From Jaapia argillacea MUCL 33604 (lineage: Eukaryota; Basidiomycota; Agaricomycetes; Jaapiales; Jaapiaceae): a DNA stretch of 64,000 nucleotides. How positions within the stretch are numbered: the stretch's first letter is position 1; every line of letters starts with the position of its first letter. This document shows positions 33,301 to 45,304 of the stretch, in pieces. A model generated the notes under the pieces. It made no database searches and was not told the DNA's origin. It saw nothing but the letters and a program-made list of their open reading frames with translations. The DNA lies in contig KL197721.1 of assembly GCA_000697665.1 (NCBI GenBank), positions 238,365 to 302,364 of the forward strand. The letters run 5' to 3'. Position numbers and translations under genes: made by a program.

Positions 33301-35289
33301 CTACGAAGCCTGCGCAGGACCTCCACCTCCTCCAGAGGCCCCAGCACTGCCACCCGCAGACCCGCCTGCGGACCCTCCACCGCGATGATGTCCTCCTCTG
33401 CCTCTACCTCTGCCCCTTCCTCTGCCTCTTCCCCTCCCTCCATCTCCTCTACCACCCCCGTCTCCCCTCCCCGCTCCACCTCCTCTCCCAGCTCCATCTC
33501 CCCGTCCAACCCCATCTCCTCTCCCAGCCCCGTCTCCTCCGTCTCCCCCTTCAACAGCATTCAACGTAACGTTAGGACTAGTGGCTCGACCATCACCTCT
33601 TCCAGGCCTCATAAGAATAGCCCGAGGAGCGATGGGAGGACCTCCCCCTCCTCCCTGATTACGCTGAAGTATAGTCGGCGGGCTGGGGATAGGCACGACA
33701 CGTCCCAATTCCGGTTGGAGGATAGCAATCGGCTCGGAAGGTCCAACCCCTCCATCAAGAATCTGATCTGAAAGATCTCTCTGCTTTCCCTCTGCAACAG
33801 ATTCATTGTCCTTTTCCTTCTCGCCACTCGTCCCAGTTTCACTCTTCAGCTCCGCTTCCTTCTCTCGTCTCGATCTGACCCCCGCGCCGCTGAGAGCAGC
33901 TTCGAATTGTCTCGATGCCAATCCGATGACTGGACGTCTTCTTGGACCTCTGGTACGTTCGTCCGCCGGAGCAGACGGGACTGAAGGGGCGGTCCCTTCA
34001 GTTTGATTGGTACTTATTGGTGCCGTCGTGCCCCCACCTCCGCTCCCACCTGCCGCAAGAGGGGCTCGGGAACTCGGAGGCTGTTGTTGTTGCTGCTGTT
34101 GCTGGCGTTCACGAACGGCGCGAGGAGCTTTAGGTGTGGTGTGAGGAGGCTTGTTGGCAGCAGGAGGTTTTGGCGGCAGGTTCGCACTAGGAGGAATGTT
34201 CACGTTCGGAGCCGAAGATGAAGAAGTTGCTTTCGCCGCAGCGGCAGCTGCCGCTTTCTTTCCACCTTTCTTCCCGCTCGGAGATGCTTGTTCAACTTGT
34301 TTGGGAGCCGGTGGAGCGTTAGCGCCCTTCTTCTTCCCGTCTTCACCCTTTTTACCACTAGGACCGGGAGCGTTGGACGATGAAGCTGTCATGATTTGAA
34401 CTTGCTGGGCTAGCATCTGAGCCCGGAGTTTCTCCCTTTCTTTCTGTGCTTCTTTCTCGGCTTTGAGAGCTTCGAGGAGGGGAGTGGTCTTCACTTCTGG
34501 TGGGGGTTTGGTTGAGGCGACTGGAAACCAAGGAGATTAGGGGGATGTTCGAAATTGAAGGATTGAGATACGTACGAAGTGTTTCGATAGGGTCGGTCTC
34601 AGCCGGGTTAGTCGTCGGCGCATTGAGCGATTCTAAGAACGAGATGTAATCTTCATCTAGTCAAGATATCAGCAAAGGGGTGTCCTGGTATATGCTATAA
34701 GGACCCACCCTTCTCGATCGTTCCCTGTCTAGCGTCTAGTTTCCTCTTCTCCGTTGGAATTTTCTGATAGGGCGCAAACTCTACTATCGCCATAGACTCA
34801 TTCCCTATGGAGGTAAGTTGGATGAGATGTCTGTATGAGATGATGGGAGAGGCACGAACCCGCTTTATCCCTGAACAGATGCCCATCATACTCCCGACTG
34901 AACTGCGCCAACCGCTCCTCATTTTTGAAAGAGATGTAAGCTCTGGAGGGTATGTTCTCTTTGTTTATCCTAACCCAAAATATACATCCATGAGCGACCC
35001 ATCATCCTTACACCAACCACCTCATTCCACAAGCCAAGAAAATGGACGGAATAACACACCGTTTCGTAGTCTTCCCCTGCTGAAACATCTTCCAGGTGGC
35101 TGTATCATCAGAAACCCATTGTTGGACGCTTTGCCAAAACACATCTTCTGGGAGGTTCGCGGGAAGTCTGCGTACAACGATCTTGAGTCGGGACTCCCCA
35201 CCTCCTCCCCTTGAGCTGGGCTGCGGCTGTGATTGGAATCGTTTCTCGCGTTGCGCGGATTTGCCTTTCGATGAACCTGGTTTATCCAT
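33301..35289 (-). CDS. UPF3: UPF3-like nonsense-mediated mRNA decay protein
   Basis: Adaptor of the NMD pathway that links the exon junction or terminating ribosome to UPF2. The start ATG is at 35289. The Smg4/UPF3 RNA-recognition-like domain spans the first exons: RLKIVVRRLPANLPEDVFWQ, FQQGK, then after intron 1 (34980-35059) SRAYISFKNEERLAQF and SREYDGHLFRDKAGN, then VEFAPYQKIPTEKRKLDARQ and GTIEKDEDYISFLESL. A charged coiled segment (EALKAEKEAQKEREKLRAQM) follows. The C-terminal half is low-complexity, with poly-Ala, poly-Gln and a long Gly/Arg tail of RGG/GRGRG repeats (33.30-33.55 kb). Exon 2 is 34860-34979 and exon 3 starts at 34804. Confidence 0.9.
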
Positions 35290-35818
35290 CGAGATCCAGA
35301 ATAAGAGCTGAGGATATTCGGCAAACGAAAGTGATTGACAATCGAGCAGGGTCTTTCCAAACTGTGGCGGGCTTGGAGGAGTCACGGTAAGTCACGCCGC
35401 AGTCACGGATCATCACATGACCTCAACGCGTTGAATGTCCCCCCGCGTTCTCGCTCGTTTACCGCATCATGCCATTCATCTTCAAAAAGACCCTTATTGC
35501 CATCGCAAGGCCACTCGAGATGAAGCCTGGCACAAAAGGTAAAGGGAGAAGTCACCAGTAAACCACTCCATAATACGCATACAACGACGTTCAAAGTCCA
35601 AAAGTTCTAGTTCTTAGCTTCTTCTATCATTACAATCTAACCACCACCTCCATCCCCACCACATAGATTAGAACGCTCGCTCCTCTACCTATTCGCAAAA
35701 CTCCAAATCAATAAATTGCAAAGAGGAAAGGAAGCACAACACACCTTGCATAAATAAATAGATAAATAGGGTCGTGTATACGCTCAACGAGAGATGTCGG
35801 AAAGAACCACCAACGACA
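35290..35818. other. Interval between UPF3 start and bHLH gene stop
   Basis: 529 bp holding the UPF3 promoter and the bHLH 3' region. Short AT-rich sequence with iterated AAATA near 35750-35770. Nothing else was recognised. Confidence 0.55.
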
Positions 35819-37948
35819 TCAAGGATCCTTACTCAAACCCAACAACGAACCCGGAGTCTGCGGCTGAGGTCCCACCGCCGTCCTCCCCACACCCTCACTT
35901 TTACTCTGACCTTCAACCCCACCCCCCGCATTACCATTAATCGATCCTCGTCTCCACGCAGCATGCGGCGGCGAGCCCCCATTCGAACTAGACGCCGAAC
36001 TCATCTGCAACAACAACGAAGCAGCACTCTCATCTTCTCTAGTCCACGAAGACCGACCAACACTATTTATCGACCCCGCCCTCTCCCTCCCTTGCCTCCC
36101 GTCTTTAACACCCGAGGGTGCATTACCATCATCATTATGAGCTTCATCCAACAACAACCGAGGAGACGGTAACTCAAGTGTGGGCGGCACATGCGTGTTA
36201 ATCTTCATCGCAGGTTTGAATTTCGTAGACATGGGCGGCGAAGGTAACTGTTGATGATTCGACTTTGGCGACGTGGTCGAGCTCATTTGAACAAACATAT
36301 GCGGTGAAGAGAGTGCCTGAAGAGCCCGAGGGGACGTACCCGACAGTGTTCGAGGAGATGGGAAAGAAGATACGAGTCCTGGGTAGAGGGATGATAGGCC
36401 TGGGTATGCAGAAGATAGCGCTTGGAACGTTCGTGGAGAAGCTGAGGATAAGGCTTGTAATGCTCGGGGGGAGGCGCTTCCCCCAATCTGGAAACTCATA
36501 GGAGAAGTTTGGAATGTCATTGGAGATGTAGGCGCAGAGTTCGAGGATAGCGACAAGTAGGAAGGATCGATATAAGGGTTGGGAAGCCATGAAGAGATCG
36601 AAGGGAGACCTTGTGAGGAGTTTGACGTTGAATGTTGTTGAACAGGGTTGGGAGGGTTTGTTGCGCCGGCGGCGGCAGCAGTGGAGGAGTTGGAGGTTGA
36701 GGGAGGTTGAGGGAAAGTGGTTTTGAGGCCGTTCGAGAGAGAGTTGGATGCTGATCTTGCGATGGATTTTGAGTTGGAGGTGGAGGGTGTTCGGGAGGGA
36801 ATCGAGGGGCGAGTGAGAGAGTTGGTCGACTTTTTTCGATGGGGAGGTGGCGGAGGGACTGGATCCACATCCATGCCCTCAAGTTCCACGTCCCCTTCGT
36901 CCTCACTAATCTCAACACCGTTTCGCACCTCCACTTCTCCGCGATCCTCCTCGTCCTCTACGTCTCTTTTCCTCTTCGACGATAAAGTAGATTCCTTACG
37001 GACCCTCTCCTTGCCCGTACCCTCACCGGAACGTTCCTCTCTTTTACCCTCCCCAACCTTCCTCCCACAACTAACACACTCCTTCTTCCCACTCTCCACC
37101 TCAAGCTCTTTAACCCTCTCGATCAAATCCTGCAAATACCCAACAGTCCTCACCAAAACCTCCAACTTGAATTCCTTCTGTTTCTCTTCCTTCTTTCCTT
37201 TCGCTTTCCCCTTGCCTTTATCCTTTCCCTTCCCGTCACCGTCACCATCCGCATCCCCTTCATCCAAGCCTTCCTCGTCCGCATCCCCCTGCTCAATCTG
37301 CGCGCGACTTTTGTAATCCACCGGTACGAGCTCTCTCAGTGTAGCGAGAGCGTCGTTAATCTTGGTCCTCCTAGCTTTCTCGATCCTCGAATGGTTCTGC
37401 TTCCTCAAACTTTCTCGAGCAGAGCGTGAAAGCGTCCCAGGCTTCCTACCCCTTCTCTTCGACGTCGTCTGTGGAGGGGGCGTAGGAGGCTCCTCATCCT
37501 CATCCTCGTCTCCTTCATCATCATCGTCGTCTTCTTCGTAATCTGGTTCGGCAGGTGGTTTTGGGAGGATACGAGGGTGGTGAGAGGTGGCGGTGGTAGG
37601 GAGGGAAGGAGTGATAGCAGCGGGACGGGTAGAAGGATCGAGCGAGTCTGTGCGGATACGTTTGGCTCTACGTGGAGGGTTACAACTCCCCGTGTACACC
37701 GCAGACAATTCGTTCGGATTGGGGTTCAATCCCATATTAGCCTCGTTCATCAACCCAGTACCGTCTTGAACCAGAGTTGGTAAAGGCAATGAGCTGAAAC
37801 GGGCGTCAAAATGACCTTGTACCTGCGCCCGAGTTGGACGGAGGTCCAAAGACGCGTTGGAGGAGGTGGAGGGAGGAGGTGGAGGGAGGATTTGAGGTGG
37901 TGGGGGTGGTCTAGTACCGTTACCCGTAAAAGGAGTCGCACGAGACAT
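35819..37948 (-). CDS. Basic helix-loop-helix transcription factor
   Basis: 709 residues in one exon, start ATG at 37948. The bHLH basic region and helix 1 read RKQNHSRIEKARRTKINDAL, then ATLRELVP. The loop is unusually long, about 65 residues of acidic and Lys/Gly repeats (GDADGDGDGKGKDKGKGKAK), before helix 2 FKLEVLVRTVGYLQDLIERV and a short leucine extension KELE. The H-x3-E-x3-R pattern in the basic region predicts E-box (CANNTG) binding. The rest is disordered, with an acidic DDDDDEGDEDEDEE segment and a Ser/Pro-rich C-terminal half holding iterated ASPRALQALSS-type motifs. Specific orthology is not resolved. Confidence 0.85.
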   Translation of the reverse strand: MSRATPFTGNGTRPPPPPQILPPPPPSTSSNASLDLRPTRAQVQGHFDARFSSLPLPTLVQDGTGLMNEANMGLNPNPNELSAVYTGSCNPPRRAKRIRTDSLDPSTRPAAITPSLPTTATSHHPRILPKPPAEPDYEEDDDDDEGDEDEDEEPPTPPPQTTSKRRGRKPGTLSRSARESLRKQNHSRIEKARRTKINDALATLRELVPVDYKSRAQIEQGDADEEGLDEGDADGDGDGKGKDKGKGKAKGKKEEKQKEFKLEVLVRTVGYLQDLIERVKELEVESGKKECVSCGRKVGEGKREERSGEGTGKERVRKESTLSSKRKRDVEDEEDRGEVEVRNGVEISEDEGDVELEGMDVDPVPPPPPHRKKSTNSLTRPSIPSRTPSTSNSKSIARSASNSLSNGLKTTFPQPPSTSNSSTAAAAGATNPPNPVQQHSTSNSSQGLPSISSWLPNPYIDPSYLSLSSNSAPTSPMTFQTSPMSFQIGGSASPRALQALSSASPRTFQALSSAYPGLSSLYPGLVSSFPSPRTLSGTSPRALQALSSPHMFVQMSSTTSPKSNHQQLPSPPMSTKFKPAMKINTHVPPTLELPSPRLLLDEAHNDDGNAPSGVKDGRQGRERAGSINSVGRSSWTREDESAASLLLQMSSASSSNGGSPPHAAWRRGSINGNAGGGVEGQSKSEGVGRTAVGPQPQTPGSLLGLSKDP

Positions 37949-39091
37949 TCAAAGTGAGAAAAAATCAAGGGTCGTGAATGAAACAAACGTGCTATCGGGG
38001 ACCGGAGCAAGCCCCCTGTCCTCTAACCTTCAGTCAAACAAAAGTGACCGGAGTACCGAAGACTTCCGAAATGCGAAGCGAACAGAAACTCAACCTTGAT
38101 CTCTCAAGCTGCGAGAAAGAAACACTGAACGAGGTTTTGGGTGGGGTGTGTCCGTCGAGGACTCGGAAAGAAAGCAGGGATTGAAATGGAATACTTATCC
38201 CAATTCTTGGACGCCCAATATGTGATGGGTGACCATACGGCAGCAAGGATAGGCTTGGGAGATGCATTGGAATGAATTCGCTCGTGTGATGTGGAATAGA
38301 TAGAACGTTTGCTCGTGTGCCAACATTTGTGAGGAACGTGCGCGGGGCGGGAAACCAGAGTGGTTGGTTAGCGAGACACGTGGTCAATTTGCTTCGGCGC
38401 AATTTTGTTTGAATGATCGGCCTTTGGCTTCCTCTGCCATCGTTCGTGTGCGCACTGAAGTGTTGCATATGGCTCTGGCTTCGTCTTCTAGTCGAGTCTG
38501 GGATAGAGAGTCTTAGAGGCGGGTGCGTTTATCGTTTTGTTTTCCTCTTTCTTTGGTCTTTCTCATTCGTGCAGACGTAGGGTCTTGTCACAATCTCGTT
38601 GACTCCTTGTACCATGTACATAGGCCCCAATATCGTAGAACTAGCAACCTAGCCAGCCCATGTCTCTCAAGTGCTACAGTATCAACATCTTTTTCCTCTC
38701 TCTCCCCGCACCTCGGTCCGTATCGACCACCCCTCGCCAAACTCACGCATTGCGCACTGGCTCTCTCTCACACTCCCCACGTCAGACGAGCCAGCCAAAG
38801 ATTCTTCATCTTTGAATGCTACATCCATCCATCGCTCAACTTATTTGATCTCTCTCAATTTATGGTCGAGTTGGTCTTTGTCACTGGGCATACATTCCTT
38901 TCGCTCGATCTGCGTAGTCTTGCATGAAATCAAAACTTGTTCACTTCCTTGTATCGAGCGGGAGATTTCGATCTGAGAATTGCAGTCCTATTTGGCTACA
39001 TCTTCTGCCAAAGCAGCTCGTGATTCGGCCTCTCAACGTCGATCAAATGAGCAAAGAGTAGAGTATTCAGGAGCAACCAAACGCAAACGAC
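37949..39091. promoter_or_regulatory. Long upstream region of the bHLH gene
   Basis: 1,143 bp between the bHLH start and the stop of MTG2, both on the minus strand. It is the expected promoter and 5' leader of the bHLH gene. No coding frame was recognised. Confidence 0.5.
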
Positions 39092-41069
39092 CTAATCCAC
39101 CTCATCAGCCTCTGCCACGGCCCTCTCCCTCGCCTCTTGCACATACATCTTCATATCCCCAACAACCCTCCTCAAATTCATCCCAAACTTTGCCGAAACA
39201 GGCACAACCCCCAACTCCCTCCTCGTCCCCCCTCCCTCCCCATCCTCACCCTCAACAAAACTCATCTCACTCCTAACCCACTCCTCCAACCTCGACAACT
39301 TCTCCCTCGCCTCCCTAACCTCCTCCTCAGTCCCTTCCCCTCCTACCAACAAATCAGCCTTATTAGCAATAACCATCCTCCCCTTCTTACTCATCCCCTG
39401 CTTATATTTTTCCAACTCTTCCTTCAACACCATCAGTTCATCCCAAGGTGCGGGTCCGGAAAGGTCCACGACGTATACCAGAGCATGCGATCGTTCGATT
39501 GAACGAAGGAAGGAATGTCCTAAACCTTTGTTTTCGGATGCGAGGGAGATTAACCCTGGGTTATCGGCGATGGTGAAACGGAAAGTTTCCGAGACGTCGA
39601 ATGAGTGTCCTGAACGATAACTTGGTTCTTCTGGCACGACGTCGAGGTCTAAGCCAGCATCTTGTTCCAGAGATTCGGATGAGTCGCCATCTTCAAGTGG
39701 CAACGACTCTGAGTGGACCATCCTTTGATTCCTTGTAAGCGCCTCAGCCATCCCGCCCGAATCCCACAACTCCCTCTCCCTCTCCTCCTCCACAACAGTC
39801 TCATCCCATACCCTCTCCCCACCTCCCAACTCCCCCTCAAATACCCCATCCTCCGTCATCCTCACAACCCCCACAACAGGATTCAGAGTCGTAAAAGCGT
39901 AACTCGCAACCTCCGTCTTCGCCCTCCCCCCAGTCAACGCTCTCAACAACGTACTCTTCCCAGCATTAGGCATCCCAACCAACGCAACATCCGCTAAAAT
40001 CTTCAACTCCAAAAGTAGCGAAATGGCTTCACCATCGTAGCCTCTTGTAGCGATTTTGGGTGAACGATGGGTTTTGGAGAGGAAATGAGGGTTACCCATC
40101 CCTCCTGCTCCACCTTGAGCGATCAAATACCCGAAATTCCGGTCTCGAAAACCAAGGGGGGCGTTAACGTCCCTCTCCTTCTCCTTCACTTTATCCAAAT
40201 CCAAATTAATCAAATCCCGATGTTTCCTCCTCATAAACGCAACCCTCTCTTCATGCGCTCTAACCTTATCAGCTTCAACAAACGCATCCCTCTTCACATT
40301 ATCCTCTTCATACCCAGGATAATGTACCCACCTCCTCTCCAAAACCTTCTTCTCCCTCTCTTCCCCTTCAAGCCCATCCAAACTGGAATAAAACTTCTCC
40401 CATTCGTTAGGTGCTCTCCTTGGGTCACCGACTGGGAGCTCTTTGACTACTGTGCCGAGGGGTACTTTGATTATTAGGGGGTCGGGTGATTTACCGTTGC
40501 ACCAGGTTCCACCGCCGGTTTGGCCGGGTGCGCCGCGGATTATGCGGGGGAGGGAGGAGAGGGTTGTTAGGTGGGGGGTGGGGAGGAGGTAGATTGAGGA
40601 GCCGTTCCCGCCGTTTCCGCCTGAGGGAGGACCCATTGGTTTCCATTTTTCGCGGTGGAAAGCGACGCAGCCGTCTCCGCCTCGGCCTGGAGGGAGGGTG
40701 AAATGATAAGGGCGCGTTTAGGTTGGAGTTGGTGGGTACTTACCACCTCGGACGTGTACGATCATGGAATCAACAAAAGTTTCACCCTAAAAATCCTATC
40801 ACCCTCAGCAACGGGCCACCACCAAAAAGAAACAGTAGAGAGAATATCACCTTTTGTCTCCTCTTCCATTCCGTTTTCCTCCTCCTCATGGCAAGTTGTA
40901 GTCGTTCCTCTTTTTCGGGATCGAGAGGTTCATCATCTGCTCTCACTTTGGATTTCTTTCTGGATTTGGTACGTTGGGAGTAGGGGCGAAGGAGGATGAG
41001 GGGGGAGTGGTGACATTGTGGATGGAGGAGGGCCTTGCGAAGGAGGGAGTGGGGGGAACCGGCCAGCAT
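39092..41069 (-). CDS. MTG2: Mitochondrial Obg/CgtA-family GTPase
   Basis: GTPase for mitochondrial large-subunit ribosome assembly. The N-terminus (MLAGSPHSLLRKALLHPQCH, ending RPYSQRTKSRKK) looks like a mitochondrial presequence. The glycine-rich Obg fold follows: GGNGGNGSSIYLLPTPHLTT, GGAGGMGNPHF. A fungal-type insertion separates parts of the Obg fold (GDPRRAPNEW to DKVKEKERD). The G domain has G1 GMPNAGKST, G2 ASYAFTTLNPVVG, G3 DNPGLI and G4 NKAD, with SAKFGMNL as G5. A second acidic insertion lies between G2 and G3. At least two introns lie in the first 450 bp; the last exon is 39092-40630 or so. Confidence 0.9.
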
Positions 41070-42680
41070 GCAGAGATTTGGATGGGGAGGTCCGTCGTTG
41101 AGTCTCTACCTGGTCCGCTTTAAGGTCCGTGGACCATAGTCCGACTTTCCCAGGCTTATCCTCCCTCGCCTCAACACCTCCGGACAACACCAACTGTTTA
41201 TCGAGAGCTTTGCGAGGACCGAAATATCATCGATGCCTTGTCTCGAACTCGGACGATGGGTATTACCGCTAGAATTAGCGTCGAGTTTCTATTGCGAACC
41301 CTCGATTCCAGGTTCTCTTGCAAGGTTCGAATGACTTCTTTTCGGTTTCCTTTGCCTCGAGGGTTTGCCGCTCTATCTCAATCCTGATAAGGCCCGACGT
41401 CTTCCCCAAAGTTTCACTCACCATGAGCTTTCTCAACGCTTTCAATCTACGAAGGACCCGGAGAACGAGAAACGTGGGACGAAGTACGGGATTGATAGAT
41501 ATCGATGGGATAATTCGAATCGACTGTGACCCACCTACATCCATTGGGCGGGAACTGAACAACGGCAGGCTCAGGGTCGAAGTCGTTCGCGATCGTCTCG
41601 CAAGACTTGGAACGTTCTTTGCGCCACATCCACTTTTGTAATATCGGAGGCGCGGGTTCCCTGATCGACGATCTTCCCGCACCTCTTCTCATCCGAAGGA
41701 GTCCCACCTCTTATCCCCAGCTCTTCTCGATTTCTCCCATTGTCTGACTCTCATGCGAGAGGCTCTGCCGAACTGCTCCATACCACGGCTTGATTACCAT
41801 CGAATTAGACGAGGTATAAGTTTTTGCTATCTCCAGTTTCAACGTCGTATGGCTGAAACCTATTGCTTCGATAGTTTCCAATGCGCAGCGCAACATGACT
41901 TCTGCCAGACCTGTGCACTAGCTCCTCTGAGTTATAAGCACCATGTGCCAAACATACTCGCCCCCACAATCAACTGGAAGCATGATTGCATGGCTAAGAT
42001 GAGTACCCCCAGCGTCATTAATTATAGGCGTTTGCCTGATTAAATGTGCGTCACCCGGTTTATATTTCGGTTCGACTTTCTATTTCCGTGTGTATTTATC
42101 TTTCGATTAGATCCCTAGCCGTGGATACTCGAGTTTGCAGGATGGAGCTTGTCGAAAGTACTATCCGACTCCGACTCTACCCCGCACACACGCGGGGTGT
42201 CACCAACAATCGAATATCCCACTGCCAATTTCCCAAATCGTTCCCAACCATGCAATTTCCTACCCACTATCGTCCGGCTTTCCAACCGGACACGAGGCCT
42301 TCCACGCCCACCGCTGTCATGGAGTTACGTACCTGCCTTCCACTCCCAACGCGTTTAGTCACGTGCTCAAGTGAATGATATCTTGAGTTTTGAAACACGA
42401 CGTTGACTTCTCTTGCCGTACACGACACGCCGAGATAGCACCGAGCATGGCAGGGAATGTTAAAGATGGTCAAATCTGCAGCTTCCTACGCATGCATACT
42501 CTCACTCCACTTTGGACCAACACAAAGCTTTTCTTTTTCTGATTCGCGCCCATATCGCCACGCAGCACCTGCCCCCCCTTTCCCAGCTCTCTCACTCTCA
42601 CCTTGCTTGCTTTCTGGTCCTTATTGTCAACCTTTTTCACCCTCGATTGCGATCTAGTGACTCGTGCTTAACTGCTTGCT
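41070..42680. other. Interval between MTG2 and the type I membrane protein gene
   Basis: 1,611 bp between two divergent starts. Candidate minus-strand frames at 41275-41707 and 41711-41896 and a plus-strand frame at 41318-41641 have no recognised domain and no solid splice chain. They may be a small unrecognised gene or only promoter sequence. Confidence 0.35.
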
Positions 42681-44412
42681 ATGGTGAATGCTGGGCAGCT
42701 GGGATGGGGATTGGGGATAGGGCTGGCCTTCAACACGCTGCTGCTGTGGACGTCGGTTACTCAAGCGTTTAGCGTTTCGTTTAGCCCGCCGTCCGAGTGT
42801 GATGTTTTCAATGTCTCGTGGTGGGGTGAGTGCCAAGCTTTTTCTTCGTGTGACCGGCAATGACGAAATGTAACCAGGCGGTGAACCTCCATTCCATCTG
42901 TATCTAACTCCCGTACGTCTCTCCAATTCCTCTAGCGATTCAAATTCACCGACATCGTCATCTCAGGTCTATGGAACACCACGAAACATCACCATCCCTT
43001 CATCCGACTACGTCAATGGAACCGGACAGTACTCGATGATCCTCCCATTTCCCCAACACCAACAATTCATCCTGTCGATGTTCGACGCCACCGGTGTCCC
43101 TTCAGGTGGAACGTCAGACCTTCTGACAGTAGGTGAAAATGTTGGGCACCAGGAGTGTAATACTACGGATCCTGGAGTAGACTTTTATTATCAGTTGAAT
43201 TCGCCACTTGAGCAATGCGAGTGAGTTACGAGTTCGATCTAACGTTCGACTGGACTACCTGCTAATGATACTATTATGAAGGACGTACACCTTCTCGGCT
43301 TATACAAACGCTATTCAACCAGTCACGATCCTCGTGGGCCCTTTTCATTCCCTTCGATTTCGACTTGATATCCTAACAGAGTCTTTCTGTAGGGAATAAT
43401 CCCAGCACGGGATCCAGTCGCCCTCTTCCCGCCGATTGGTCCAACATCATACAACTGGACAGCCAATTTAACAGCCGGCTCCTCCGTTGTCTTCGTCATG
43501 TTCGATTTTCAAGGCCGCCAAGGCGGAGCATCAAACATCACAACCGTCGGCTACTCAGGCAACTACTCCTGCTTACACGATTCCTCCACATCCACTTCAT
43601 CCATGGCGCCACCCCCAACACAAACTAGCAACACAAACCCTACCACCGGTACCACGTACTATCTCAGTCCCGGTAACATCGCCGGAATCGTTATCGGGGT
43701 GGCGTTTGGAGTGGCAGTGTTTGCGTTGATGATATGGTATTGCATGAAGAGAAGAAAGGAGGATAAGGAGGTCGAACGGGAACCTCCGAATAGTGGAACG
43801 AAACCGTTTAGAGATTCATTGGATCTGGCTCAAGAACAGCCGGCAGAGTCCTCCTTGGGTTTAATGACACCAGGCGAATACACTCCCACTCCATTCATGC
43901 TTCAAACTCCCCCTACCCCCGAAAATCACAACGCAGGCCTGATATCGGTCGCTCGTCGTTCACATGTCCACTCCGCGTACACTGGGTCGTTCTACGATGA
44001 CGATGGGACCACAGCCAACAACCTGTCGCCGGGTTTCAGTCTGCTTTCACCACCGTATACTCCTACGACACTGAACTTCCGACCCCGGAAAACGAGCGAA
44101 CAACTCTCGTCTTCTAGCTCACCTACGCAGACGCCTCATACGAGAGCTAATTCGCTTAGCGCCTCTACGCGAGTGTTGGTGCACCGGGATGCGGAGGATG
44201 AGTTCCTACCAGAGGTACCTCCTTTAGTGGAATTGCCACCAGAGTACAATGAGAGGAGGAGACCGGCGACTACGTTGACTGTTCAGAATCGGAGTGATGA
44301 GGGAGGGGAGGGCAGTGAGCATGGAGAGGAGGGTGAGCATGAGCACGAGGGAACGCAGGAGGGTACTAGGTCGAGCGAAACTGGACATGGAGAGAAACGG
44401 AGAATGTCTTGA
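42681..44412 (+). CDS. Basidiomycete type I single-pass membrane protein
   Basis: 501 residues from exons 42681-42825, 42878-42912 (35-nt microexon), 42967-43220, 43282-43333 and 43393-44412. The total is a whole number of codons. A signal peptide (LGIGLAFNTLLLWTSVTQAF) precedes a ~200-residue extracellular domain with the family pattern GGEPPFHLYLTPVYGTPRNI, LPFPQHQQFILSMFDATG, GGTSDLLTVG and NTTDPGVDF. N-glycosylation sites are common. A Ser/Thr-Pro stalk leads to one transmembrane helix (IAGIVIGVAFGVAVFALMIW) followed by CMKRRK, then a long disordered acidic cytoplasmic tail. This family is widespread in Agaricomycotina. Its function is not established; a surface-sensing role is only a guess. 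Confidence 0.78.
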
Positions 44413-44792
44413 TTCTGATGTTCATACACATACACATACTTGTGGATTTTCTTGAAGAATTTTGTACATTATAGTTACTCTCTAACTCCCATCGCCTAAT
44501 GGTGATCACGAAACAGTGCCTTCTCACCACATCTTGACCCCATACCACGGTGTAAGGAGCCAGAAAACCCCCTATGTCCGTGTTTCTCTTCGCCCCTTCA
44601 AAGGAGACCATGGTGCCACTAAGGGTCGGGAGACGAAGGGACCAGGCGCGGTGATCGTCGCTGACGCGATCGTACCAGCCCGGCATACCCAACCTAGAGC
44701 ACTACGTGAACTACAACCCTCAACATCAAAACATTCCCGGTAACATACCGAATTGACGCCCGCCACAATACGGATGTCAGCGGAGTTCCAGC
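44413..44792. other. Convergent interval between membrane protein gene and DAD2
   Basis: 380 bp between converging stop codons. Nothing recognised. Confidence 0.55.
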
Positions 44793-45304
44793 TCACGCTC
44801 CACCCTGACGTTCTGCAGTTTGCAATCCATCAATAGGGATCCTGACTAACTTCTGTCCCGGAACAACTCCATGGGTAGCGGGAGGCTCATCAGAGGAGAG
44901 ATCCGCATCTTCCGTCTCTTCTCGGGAGTTTCGTTCTCTGTTGGCCACTAAGTTGTAAAGATGTCAATTGAGCAAAGTCAATCGGTATGCGTATAAGGAG
45001 TGCTCACGAAAGAGAGCCAAGATCTCGAGCATATCAGGCCACTGAGCCAATACCTGCCCGTGTACTATCCCATTGTATACCATGAGTTCAACCATCACAA
45101 AGATGAGATGAGAAGGGACGAACCAATACCAGCATCTCCCATAACCTCACAATCCACGCACATCTCTTCCATCCTCCTCGCAAAATTCGAACTAGCACGT
45201 TCGAGAGCAACGACCGCCTCGTATTCCTTCTGTTTTTCTTGGAGTTTGGTCGCTGCAGCCGAACTCGACTGAGAGGAACGAATTGGAGCGACTGGTTGGC
45301 GCAT
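44793..45304 (-). CDS. DAD2: DASH/DAM1 complex subunit Dad2
   Basis: 128 residues from three exons: 45130-45304, 45008-45064 and 44793-44947 (introns of 65 and 59-60 nt). Subunit of the fungal DASH ring complex that couples kinetochores to spindle microtubules. The family coiled coil is intact: KLQEKQKEYEAVVALERASS, RRMEEMCVDCEVMGDA, then GQVLAQWPDMLEILALF across the two splice sites. The C-terminus has the conserved KLVRIPID motif. The short Ser/Ala-rich N-terminus begins at the ATG at 45304. Small and split, so easily missed by gene finders. Confidence 0.85.

Noticed and set aside
36717-37316. Plus-strand 199-codon frame
   Set aside because: Antisense to the acidic region of the bHLH gene; Ser/Phe-rich composition is the mirror of Glu/Lys codons.
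41275-41896. Possible small gene on the minus strand upstream of the membrane protein gene
   Set aside because: No domain, no supported splice chain, and overlapping frames on both strands of similar size.
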